DNA of 64,000 nt, taken from Closterium sp. NIES-65 (lineage: Eukaryota > Streptophyta > Zygnematophyceae > Desmidiales > Closteriaceae). Numbering within the stretch: the stretch's first letter is position 1; each line of letters begins with the position of its first letter. The notes beneath the pieces are model-generated. The model did not search any database and was not told the DNA's origin. It worked only from the letters and a program-made list of their open reading frames with translations. The translations under genes and the position numbers were made by a program. Shown here piece by piece: positions 33,171-45,100 of this stretch. The stretch spans positions 124,001 to 188,000 of the forward strand of contig CANXME010002456.1 of the NCBI GenBank assembly GCA_948144175.1, read 5' to 3'.

Positions 33171-36100
33171 TTGAAATTTTGCACACGCTAGGCCCTTGTT
33201 CTTGAAATTTTGCACACGCTAGGCCCTTGTTCTTGATATTTTGTACACGCTAGGCCCTTGTTCTTCCAATTTTTCACACGCTAGGCCCTTGTTCTTGCTA
33301 TTTTGCACACGCTAGGCCCTTGTTCTTGCAATTTTGCACATGCCAGGCCCTTGTTCTTGAAATTTTGCACACGCTAGGCCCTTGTTCTTGCAATTTTGCA
33401 CACGCTAGGCCCTTGTTCTTTCTATTTTGCACTCGCTAGGCCCTTGTTCTTGCTATTTTGCACACGCTAGGCCCTTGTTATTGAAATTTTGCACATGCTA
33501 GGCCCTTCTTCTTGCTATTTTGCACACGCTAGGCCCTTGTTCTTCCAATTTTGCACACGCTAGGCCCTTGTTCTTGAAATTGTGCACTCGCCAGGCCCTT
33601 GTTCTTGAAATTTTGCACACACTAGGCCCTTGTTCTTGCAATTTTGCACACGCTAGGCACTTGTTCTTCCAATTTTGCGCTCGCTAGGCCCTTGTTTTTG
33701 TTTTTTTTGCACACGCTATGCCCTTGTTCTTGCAATTTTGCATATGCTAGGCCCTTGTTCTTGAAATTTTGCACACGCTATGCCCTTGTTCTTCCAATTT
33801 TGCACTCGCTAGGCCCCTGTTCTTGCTATTTTCAACACGCTAGGCCCCTGTTTTTGCAATTTCACATATGCCAGGCCCTTGTTCTTGCGATTTTGCACAC
33901 GCTAGGCCCTTGTTCTTGCAATTTTGCACACGCTAGTCCCTTGATCTTCCAATTTTGCACTCGCTAGGCCCTTGTTCTTGCAATTTTGCACATGCTAGGC
34001 CCTTGTTCTTGCAATTTTGCACTCGCTAGGCCCTTGTTCTTGAATTTTTGCACTCGCTAGGCCCTTGTTCTTGAAAGTTTGCATACGCTAGGCCCTTGTT
34101 TTTGCAATTTTGCATACGCTAGGCCCTTGTTCTTCCAATTTTGCACTCACTAGGCCCTTGTTCTTGAAATTTTGCACATGCTAGGCTCTTGTTCTTGCAA
34201 TTTTGCACACGCTAGGCCCTTGTTCTTGCCATTTTGCACACGCTAGGCACTTGTTCTTCCAATTTTGCACTCGCTAGGCCCTTGTTCTTGAAATTTTGCA
34301 CACGCTAGGCCCTTGTTCTTGCAATTTTGCTCACGCTAGGCCCTTGTTCTTCCAAGTTTGCACTCGCTAGGCCCTTGTTCTTGCAATTTTGCACTCGCTA
34401 GGCCCTTGTTCTTGAAATTTTGCACACGATAGGCCCTTGTTCTTGCAGTTTTGCACACGTAAGGCCCTTGTTCTTCCAATTTTGCACACGCTAGGCCCTT
34501 GTTCTTGCATTTTTGCACACGCTAAGCCCTTGTTCTTGCAAGTTCGCACACGCTAGGCACTTGTACTTCCAATTTTGCACTTACTAGGCCCTTGTTCTTG
34601 GAATTTTGCACACGCTAGGCCATTGTTCTTGAAACTTTGCACACGCTAGGCCCTTGTTCTTGCTATTTTGCACACACTAGGCCCTTGTTCTTGAAATTTT
34701 GCACACGCTAGGCCCTTGTTCTTGCAATTTTGCACACGCTAGGCCCTTGTTCTTGCAATTTTGCACTCGCTAGGCCCTTGTTCTTGCAATTTTGCACACG
34801 CTAGGCCCTTGTTCTTGAAATTTTGCACACGGTAGGCCCTTCTTCTTGAAATTTTGCACACGCTAGGCCCTTGTTCTTCCAATTTTGCACACGCTAGGCC
34901 GTTGTTCTTGCATTTTGCACACCTTAGGCCCTTGTTCTTCCAATTTTGCACTCGCTAGGCCCTTGTTCTTGAAATGCTGCACACAAAAGGCCCTTGTTAT
35001 TGCAATTTTGCACACGCTAGGCACTTGTTCTTGCAATTTTGCACACGCTAAGCCCTTGATCTTCCAATTTTGCACTCACTAGGCCCTTGTTCTTGCAATT
35101 TTGCACATGCTAGGCCCTTGTTCTAGCAATTTTGCACTCGCTAAGCCCTTGTTCTTGAATTTTTGCACTCGCTAGGCCCTTGTTCTTGAAAGTTTGCATA
35201 CGCTAGGCCCTTGTTCTTGCAATTTTGCATACGCTAGGCCCTTGTTCTTCCAATTTTGCACTCACTAGGCCCTTGTTCTTGAAATTTTGCACATGCTAGG
35301 CTCTTGTTCTTGCAATTTTGCACACGCTAGGCCCTTGTTATTGCCATTTTGCACACGCTAGGCACTTGTTCTTCCAATTTTGCACTCGATAGGCCCTTGT
35401 TCTTGAAATTTTGCACACGCTAGGCCCTTGTTCTTGTAATTTTGCTCACGCTAGGCCCTTGTTCTTCCACTTTTGCATACGCTAGGCCCTTGTTGTTGAA
35501 ATTTTGCACTCGCTAGGCCCATGTTCTTGAAATTTTGCACACGCTAGGCCCTTGTTCTTGCTATTTTGCACACGCTAGGCCTTGTTCTTGCAATTTTGCA
35601 CTCGCTAGGCACTTGTTCTTGAAATTTTGCACACTCTAGGCCCTTGTTCTTGAAATTTTGCACATGCTAGGCCCTTGTTCTTGAAATTTTGCACATGCTT
35701 GGCCCTTGTTCTTGAAATTTTGCACCCTTGTTCTTGCAATTTTGCACACGCTAGGCCCTTGTTCTTCCAATTTTGTACTCGCTAGGCCCTTGTTCTTGCA
35801 ATTTTGCACACACTAGGCCCTTGTTCTTGATATTTTGCACATGCTAGGCCCTTGTTCTTGAAATTTTGCACATGCTTGGCCCTTGTTCTTGAAATTTTGC
35901 ACATGCTTGGCCCTTGTTCTTGAAATTTTGCACCCTTGTTCTTGCAATTTTGCACACGCTAGGCCCTTGTTCTTGCAATTTTGCACACGCTAGGCACTTG
36001 TTCTTCCAATTTTGCACTCGCTAGGCCCTTCATCTTGCAATTTTGCACTTGTTAGGCCCTTGTTCTTGAAATTTTGCACACGCTAGGCCCTTGTTCTTCC

Positions 36101-36221
36101 AATTTTGCACACGCTAGGCCCTTCTTCTTGCAATTTTGCACCCGCTAGGCCCTTATTCTTGAAATTTTGCACATGCCTTGCCCTTGTTCTTGAAATTTTG
36201 CACACGCTAGGCACTTGTTCT

Positions 36222-39179
36222 TGCAATTTTGCACACGCTAGGCCCTTGTTCTTCCAATTTTGCACTCGCTAGGCCCTTGTTATTGAAATTTTGCACACGC
36301 TAGGCCCTTGTTCTTGAAATTTTGCACACGCTAGGCCCTTGTTCTTGATATTTTGTACACACTAGGCCCTTGTTCTTCCAATTTTTCACACGCTAGGCCC
36401 TTGTTCTTGCTATTTTGCACACGCTAGGCCCTTGTTCTTGCAATTTTGCACATGCCAGGCCCTTGTTCTTGAAATTTTGCACATGCTTGGCCCTTGTTCT
36501 TGAAATTTTGCACCCTTGTTCTTGCAATTTTGCACACGCTAGGCCCTTGTTCTTCCAATTTTGCACTCGCTAGGCCCTTGTTCTTGCAATTTTGCACACA
36601 CTAGGCCCTTGTTCTTGATATTTTGCACATGCTAGGCCCTTGTTCTTGAAATTTTGCACATGCTTGGCCCTTGTTCTTGAAATTTTGCACATGCTTGGCC
36701 CTTGTTCTTGAAATTTTGCACCCTTGTTCTTGCAATTTTGCACACGCTAGGCCCTTGTTCTTGCAATTTTGCACACGCTAGGCACTTGTTCTTCCAATTT
36801 TGCACTCGCTAGGCCCTTCATCTTGCAATTTTGCACTTGTTAGGCCCTTGTTCTTCCAATTTTGCACACGCTAGGCCCTTCTTCTTGCAATTTTGCACCC
36901 GCTAGGCCCTTATTCTTGAAATTTTGCACATGCCTTGCCCTTGTTCTTGAAATTTTGCACACGCTAGGCACTTGTTCTTGAAATTTTGCACACGCTAGGC
37001 CCTTGTTCTTCCAATTTTGCACACGCTAGGCCCTTCTTCTTGCAATTTTGCACCCGCTAGGCCCTTATTCTTGAAATTTTGCGCATGCCTTGCCCTTGTT
37101 CTTGAAATTTTGCACACGCTAGGCACTTGTTCTTGCAATTTTGCACACGCTAGGCCCTTGTTCTTCCAATTTTGCACTCGCTAGGCCCTTGTTATTGAAA
37201 TTTTGCACACGCTAGGCCCTTGTTCTTGAAATTTTGCACACGCTAGGCCCTTGTTCTTGATATTTTGTACACGCTAGGCCCTTGTTCTTCCAATTTTTCA
37301 CACGCTAGGCCCTTGTTCTTTCTATTTTGCACTCGCTAGGCCCTTGTTCTTGCTATTTTGCACACGCTAGGCCCTTGTTATTGAAATTTTGCACATGCTA
37401 GGCCCTTCTTCTTGCTATTTTGCACACGCTAGGCCCTTGTTCTTCCAATTTTGCACACGCTAGGCCCTTGTTCTTGAAATTGTGCACTCGCCAGGCCCTT
37501 GTTCTTGAAATTGTGCACACACTAGGCCCTTGTTCTTGCAATTTTGCACACGCTAGGCACTTTTTCTTCCAATTTTGCGCTCGCTAGGCCCTTGTTTTTG
37601 TTTTTTTGCACACGCTAGGCCCTTGTTCTTGCAATTTTGCATATGCTAGGCCCTTGTTCTTGAAATTTTGCACACGCTATGCCCTTGTTCTTCCAATTTT
37701 GCACTCGCTAGGCCCTTGTTCTTGCTATTTTCAACACGCTAGGCCCCTGTTTTTGCAATTTCACATATGCCAGGCCCTTGTTCTTGCGATTTTGCACACG
37801 CTAGGCCCTTGTTCTTGCAATTTTGCACACGCTAGTCTCTTGATCTTCCAATTTTGCACTTGCTAGGCCCTTGTTCTTGCAATTTTGCACATGCTAGGCC
37901 CTTGTTCTTGCAATTTTGCACTCGCTAGGCCCTTGTTCTTGAATTTTTGCACTCGCTAGGCCCTTGTTCTTGAAAGTTTGCATACGCTAGGCCCTTGTTC
38001 TTGCAATTTTGCATACGCTAGGCCCTTGTTCTTCCAATTTTGCACTCACTAGGCCCTTGTTCTTGAAATTTTGCACATGCTAGGCTCTTGTTCTTGCAAT
38101 TTTGCACACGCTAGGCCCTTGTTCTTGCCATTTTGCACACGCTAGGCACTTGTTCTTCCAATTTTGCACTCGCTAGGCCCTTGTTCTTGAAATTTTGCAC
38201 ACGCTAAGCCCCTTGTTCTTGCAAGTTCGCACACGCTAGGCACTTGTACTTCCAATTTTGCACTTACTAGGCCCTTGTTCTTGGAATTTTGCACACGCTA
38301 GGCCATTGTTCTTGAAACTTTGCACACGCTAGGCCCTTGTTCTTGCTATTTTGCACACACTAGGCCCTTGTTCTTGAAATTTTGCACACGCTAGGCCCTT
38401 GTTCTTGCAATTTTGCACACGCTAGGCCCTTGTTCTTGCAATTTTGCACTCGCTAGGCCCTTGTTCTTGCAATTTTGCACACGCTAGGCCCTTGTTCTTG
38501 AAATTTTGCACACGGTAGGCCCTTCTTCTTGAAATTTTGCACACGCTAGGCCCTTGTTCTTCCAATTTTGCACACGCTAGGCCGTTGTTCTTGCATTTTG
38601 CACACCTTAGGCCCTTGTTCTTTCAATTTTGCGCTCGCTAGGCCCTTGTTCTTGAAATGCTGCACACAAAAGGCCCTTGTTATTGCAATTTTGCACACGC
38701 TAGGCACTTGTTCTTGCAATTTTGCACACGCTAGGCCCTTGATCTTCCAATTTTGCACTCGCTAGGCCCTTGTTCTTGCAATTTTGCACATGCTAGGCCC
38801 TTGTTCTTGCAATTTTGCACTCGCTAAGCCCTTGTTCTTGAATTTTTGCACTCGCTAGGCCCTTGTTCTTGAAAGTTTGCATACGCTAGGCCCTTGTTCT
38901 TGCAATTTTGCATACGCTAGGCCCTTGTTCTTCCAATTTTGCACTCACTAGGCCCTTGTTCTTGAAATTTTGCACATGCTAGGCTCTTGTTCTTGCAATT
39001 TTGCACACGCTAGGCCCTTGTTATTGCCATTTTTCACACGCTAGGCACTTGTTCTTCCAATTTTGCACTCGATAGGCCCTTGTTCTTGAAATTTTGCACA
39101 CGCTAGGCCCTTGTTCTTGCAATTTTGCTCACGCTAGGCCCTTGTTCTTCCAAGTTTGCACTCGCTAGGCCCTTGTTCT
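36222..39179. repeat. 2958-bp tandem block of the 31-bp array, copy 1
   Basis: This block repeats immediately downstream with a constant offset of 2958 bp. Markers at 36280, 36841 and 37192 correspond to 39238, 39799 and 40150. It contains an internal TTATTG pair 912 bp apart and the unusual TTTTTGTTTTTTTGC unit near 37598. Similarity to the preceding sequence ends near the start given, and the boundary is approximate. Confidence 0.75.
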
Positions 39180-42137
39180 TGCAATTTTGCACACGCTAGG
39201 CCCTTGTTCTTCCAATTTTGCACTCGCTAGGCCCTTGTTATTGAAATTTTGCACACGCTAGGCCCTTGTTCTTGAAATTTTGCACACGCTAGGCCCTTGT
39301 TCTTGATATTTTGTACACACTAGGCCCTTGTTCTTCCAATTTTTCACACGCTAGGCCCTTGTTCTTGCTATTTTGCACACGCTAGGCCCTTGTTCTTGCA
39401 ATTTTGCACATGCCAGGCCCTTGTTCTTGAAATTTTGCACATGCTTGGCCCTTGTTCTTGAAATTTTGCACCCTTGTTCTTGCAATTTTGCACACGCTAG
39501 GCCCTTGTTCTTCCAATTTTGCACTCGCTAGGCCCTTGTTCTTGCAATTTTGCACACACTAGGCCCTTGTTCTTGATATTTTGCACATGCTAGGCCCTTG
39601 TTCTTGAAATTTTGCACATGCTTGGCCCTTGTTCTTGAAATTTTGCACATGCTTGGCCCTTGTTCTTGAAATTTTGCACCCTTGTTCTTGCAATTTTGCA
39701 CACGCTAGGCACTTGTTCTTGCAATTTTGCACACGCTAGGCACTTGTTCTTCCAATTTTGCACTCGCTAGGCCCTTCATCTTGCAATTTTGCACTTGTTA
39801 GGCCCTTGTTCTTCCAATTTTGCACACGCTAGGCCCTTCTTCTTGCAATTTTGCACCCGCTAGGCCCTTATTCTTGAAATTTTGCACATGCCTTGCCCTT
39901 GTTCTTGAAATTTTGCACACGCTAGGCACTTGTTCTTGAAATTTTGCACACGCTAGGCCCTTGTTCTTCCAATTTTGCACACGCTAGGCCCTTCTTCTTG
40001 CAATTTTGCACCCGCTAGGCCCTTATTCTTGAAATTTTGCACATGCCTTGCCCTTGTTCTTGAAATTTTGCACACGCTAGGCACTTGTTCTTGCAATTTT
40101 GCACACGCTAGGCCCTTGTTCTTCCAATTTTGCACTCGCTAGGCCCTTGTTATTGAAATTTTGCACACGCTAGGCCCTTGTTCTTGAAATTTTGCACACG
40201 CTAGGCCCTTGTTCTTGATATTTTGTACACGCTAGGCCCTTGTTCTTCCAATTTTTCACACGCTAGGCCCTTGTTCTTTCTATTTTGCACTCGCTAGGCC
40301 CTTGTTCTTGCTATTTTGCACACGCTAGGCCCTTGTTATTGAAATTTTGCACATGCTAGGCCCTTCTTCTTGCTATTTTGCACACGCTAGGCTCTTGTTC
40401 TTCCAATTTTGCACACGCTAGGCCCTTGTTCTTGAAATTGTGCACTCGCCAGGCCCTTGTTCTTGAAATTGTGCACACACTAGGCCCTTGTTCTTGCAAT
40501 TTTGCACACGCTAGGCACTTTTTCTTCCAATTTTGCGCTCGCTAGGCCCTTGTTTTTGTTTTTTTTGCACACGCTAGGCCCTTGTTCTTGCAATTTTGCA
40601 TATGCTAGGCCCTTGTTCTTGAAATTTTGCACACGCTATGCCCTTGTTCTTCCAATTTTGCACTCGCTAGGCCCTTGTTCTTGCTATTTTCAACACGCTA
40701 GGCCCCTGTTTTTGCAATTTCACATATGCCAGGCCCTTGTTCTTGCGATTTTGCACACGCTAGGCCCTTGTTCTTGCAATTTTGCACACGCTAGTCTCTT
40801 GATCTTCCAATTTTGCACTCGCTAGGCCCTTGTTCTTGCAATTTTGCACATGCTAGGCCCTTGTTCTTGCAATTTTGCACTCGCTAGGCCCTTGTTCTTG
40901 AATTTTTGCACTCGCTAGGCCCTTGTTCTTGAAAGTTTGCATACGCTAGGCCCTTGTTCTTGCAATTTTGCATACGCTAGGCCCTTGTTCTTCCAATTTT
41001 GCACTCACTAGGCCCTTGTTCTTGAAATTTTGCACATGCTAGGCTCTTGTTCTTGCAATTTTGCACACGCTAGGCCCTTGTTCTTGCCATTTTGCACACG
41101 CTAGGCACTTGTTCTTCCAATTTTGCACTCGCTAGGCCCTTGTTCTTGAAATTTTGCACACGCTAAGCCCCTTGTTCTTGCAAGTTCGCACACGCTAGGC
41201 ACTTGTACTTCCAATTTTGCACTTACTAGGCCCTTGTTCTTGGAATTTTGCACACGCTAGGCCATTGTTCTTGAAACTTTGCACACGCTAGGCCCTTGTT
41301 CTTGCTATTTTGCACACACTAGGCCCTTGTTCTTGAAATTTTGCACACGCTAGGCCCTTGTTCTTGCAATTTTGCACACGCTAGGCCCTTGTTCTTGCAA
41401 TTTTGCACTCGCTAGGCCCTTGTTCTTGCAATTTTGCACACGCTAGGCCCTTGTTCTTGAAATTTTGCACACGGTAGGCCCTTCTTCTTGAAATTTTGCA
41501 CACGCTAGGCCCTTGTTCTTCCAATTTTGCACACGCTAGGCCGTTGTTCTTGCATTTTGCACACCTTAGGCCCTTGTTCTTTCAATTTTGCGCTCGCTAG
41601 GCCCTTGTTCTTGAAATGCTGCACACAAAAGGCCCTTGTTATTGCAATTTTGCACACGCTAGGCACTTGTTCTTGCAATTTTGCACACGCTAGGCCCTTG
41701 ATCTTCCAATTTTGCACTCGCTAGGCCCTTGTTCTTGCAATTTTGCACATGCTAGGCCCTTGTTCTTGCAATTTTGCACTCGCTAAGCCCTTGTTCTTGA
41801 ATTTTTGCACTCGCTAGGCCCTTGTTCTTGAAAGTTTGCATACGCTAGGCCCTTGTTCTTGCAATTTTGCATACGCTAGGCCCTTGTTCTTCCAATTTTG
41901 CACTCACTAGGCCCTTGTTCTTGAAATTTTGCACATGCTAGGCTCTTGTTCTTGCAATTTTGCACACGCTAGGCCCTTGTTATTGCCATTTTTCACACGC
42001 TAGGCACTTGTTCTTCCAATTTTGCACTCGATAGGCCCTTGTTCTTGAAATTTTGCACACGCTAGGCCCTTGTTCTTGCAATTTTGCTCACGCTAGGCCC
42101 TTGTTCTTCCAAGTTTGCACTCGCTAGGCCCTTGTTC
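39180..42137. repeat. 2958-bp tandem block of the 31-bp array, copy 2
   Basis: Second copy of the 36222-39179 block, with only scattered single-base differences by eye (for example GCGCATGCC near 37081 against GCACATGCC near 40039). After about 42137 the order of variant units departs from that following copy 1. Confidence 0.75.
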
Positions 42138-45100
42138 TTGCAATTTTGCACTCGCTAGGCCCTTGTTCTTGAAATTTTGCACACGATAGGCCCTTGTTCT
42201 TGCAGTTTTGCACACGTAAGGCCCTTGTTCTTCCAATTTTGCACACGCTAGGCCCTTGTTCTTGCATTTTTGCACACGCTAAGCCCTTGTTCTTGCAAGT
42301 TCGCACACGCTAGGCACTTGTACTTCCAATTTTGCACTTACTAGGCCCTTGTTCTTGAAATTTTGCACACGCTAGGCCATTGTTCTTGAAACTTTGCACA
42401 CGCTAGGCCCTTGTTCTTGCTATTTTGCACACACTAGGCCCTTGTTCTTGAAATTTTGCACACGCTAGGCCCTTGTTCTTGCAATTTTGCACACGCTAGG
42501 CCCTTGTTCTTGCAATTTTGCACTCGCTAGGCCCTTGTTCTTGCAATTTTGCACACGCTAGGCCCTTGTTCTTGAAATTTTGCACACGGTAGGCCCTTCT
42601 TCTTGAAATTTTGCACACGCTAGGCCCTTGTTCTTCCAATTTTGCACACGCTAGGCCGTTGTTCTTGCATTTTGCACACCTTAGGCCCTTGTTCTTCCAA
42701 TTTTGCACTCGCTAGGCCCTTGTTCTTGAAATGCTGCACACAAAAGGTATTGTTATTGCAATTTTGCACACGCTAGGCACTTGTTCCTCCAATTTTGCAC
42801 TCGCTAGGCCCTTGTTCTTGCAATTTTGCACTCGCTAGGCCCTTGTTCTTGAAATTTTGCACACGCTAGGCCCTTGTTCTTGCAATTTTGCACACGCTAG
42901 GCCCTTGTACTTGCTATTTTGCACAAGCTAGGCCCTTGTTCTTGCAATTTTGCACACGCTAGGCCCGTGTTCTTCCTATTTGGCACACGCTAGGCCCTTT
43001 GTTCTTGCAATTTTGCACTCGCTAGGCCCTTGTTCTTGCAATTTTGCACCCGCTAGGCCCTTGTTCATGAAATTTTGCACACGCTAGGCCCTTGTTCTTG
43101 CAATTTTGCACACTCTAGGCCCGTGTTCTTGAAATTTTGCACACGCTAGGCACTTGTTCTTGCAATTTTGCACACGCTAGGCCCTTGATCTTCCAATTTT
43201 GCACTCGCTAGGCCCTTGTTCTTGCAATTTTGCACATGCTAGGCCCTTGTTCTTGCAATTTTGCACTCGCTAAGCCCTTGTTCTTGAATTTTTGCACTCG
43301 CTAGGCCCTTGTTCTTGAAAGTTTGCATACGCTAGGCCCTTGTTCTTGCAATTTTGCATACGCTAGGCCCTTGTTCTTCCAATTTTGCACTCACTAGGCC
43401 CTTGTTCTTGAAATTTTGCACATGCTAGGCTCTTGTTCTTGCAATTTTGCACACGCTAGGCCCTTGTTATTGCCATTTTGCACACGCTAGGCACTTGTTC
43501 TTCCAATTTTGCACTCGATAGGCCCTTGTTCTTGAAATTTTGCACACGCTAGGCCCTTGTTCTTGCAATTTTGCTCACGCTAGGCCCTTGTTCTTCCAAG
43601 TTTGCACTCGCTAGTCCCTTGTTCTTGCAATTTTGCACTCGCTAGGCCCTTGTTCTTGAAATTTTGCACACACTAGGCCCTTGTTCTTGATATTTTGCAC
43701 ATGCTAGGCCCTTGTTCTTGAAATTTTGCACATGCTTGGCCCTTGTTCTTGAAATTTTGCACATGCTTGGCCCTTGTTCTTGAAATTTTGCACACGCTAG
43801 GCCCTTGTTCTTCCAATTTTGCACTCGCTAGGCCCTTGTTCTTGCAATTTTGCACACACTAGGCCCTTGTTCTTGATATTTTGCACATGCTAGGCCCTTG
43901 TTCTTGAAATTTTGCACATGCTTGGCCCTTGTTCTTGAAATTTTGCACATGCTTGGCCCTTGTTCTTGAAATTTTGCACCCTTGTTCTTGCAATTTTGCA
44001 CACGCTAGGCCCTTGTTCTTGCAATTTTGCACACGCTAGGCACTTGTTCTTCCAATTTTGCACTCGCTAGGCCCTTCATCTTGCAATTTTGCACTTGTTA
44101 GGCCCTTGTTCTTGAAATTTTGCACACGCTAGGCCCTTGTTCTTGCAATTTTGCACACGCTAGGCCCTTCTTCTTGCAATTTTGCACCTGCTAGGCCCTT
44201 ATTCTTGAAATTTTGCACATGCCTTGCCCTTGTTCTTGAAATTTTGCACACGCTAGGCACTTGTTCTTGCAATTTTGCACACGCTAGGCCCTTGTTCTTC
44301 CAATTTTGCACTCGCTAGGCCCTTGTTATTGAAATTTTGCACACGCTAGGCCCTTGTTCTTGAAATTTTGCACACGCTAGGCCCTTGTTCTTGATATTTT
44401 GTACACGCTAGGCCCTTGTTCTTCCAATTTTTCACACGCTAGGCCCTTGTTCTTGCTATTTTGCACACGCTAGGCCCTTGTTCTTGCAATTTTGCACATG
44501 CCAGGCCCTTGTTCTTGAAATTTTGCACACGCTAGGCCCTTGTTCTTGCAATTTTGCACACGCTAGGCCCTTGTTCTTTCTATTTTGCACTCGCTAGGCC
44601 CTTGTTCTTGCTATTTTGCACACGCTAGGCCCTTGTTATTGAAATTTTGCACATGCTAGGCCCTTCTTCTTGCTATTTTGCACACGCTAGGCCCTTGTTC
44701 TTCCAATTTTGCACACGCTAGGCCCTTGTTCTTGAAATTGTGCACTCGCCAGGCCCTTGTTCTTGAAATTGTGCACACACTAGGCCCTTGTTCTTGCAAT
44801 TTTGCACACGCTAGGCACTTGTTCTTCCAATTTTGCGCTCGCTAGGCCCTTGTTTTTGTTTTTTTTGCACACGCTAGGCCCTTGTTCTTGCAATTTTGCA
44901 TATGCTAGGCCCTTGTTCTTGAAATTTTGCACACGCTATGCCCTTGTTCTTCCAATTTTGCACTCGCTAGGCCCTTGTTCTTGCTATTTTCAACACGCTA
45001 GGCCCCTGTTTTTGCAATTTCACATATGCCAGGCCCTTGTTCTTGCGATTTTGCACACGCTAGGCCCTTGTTCTTGCAATTTTGCACACGCTAGTCCCTT

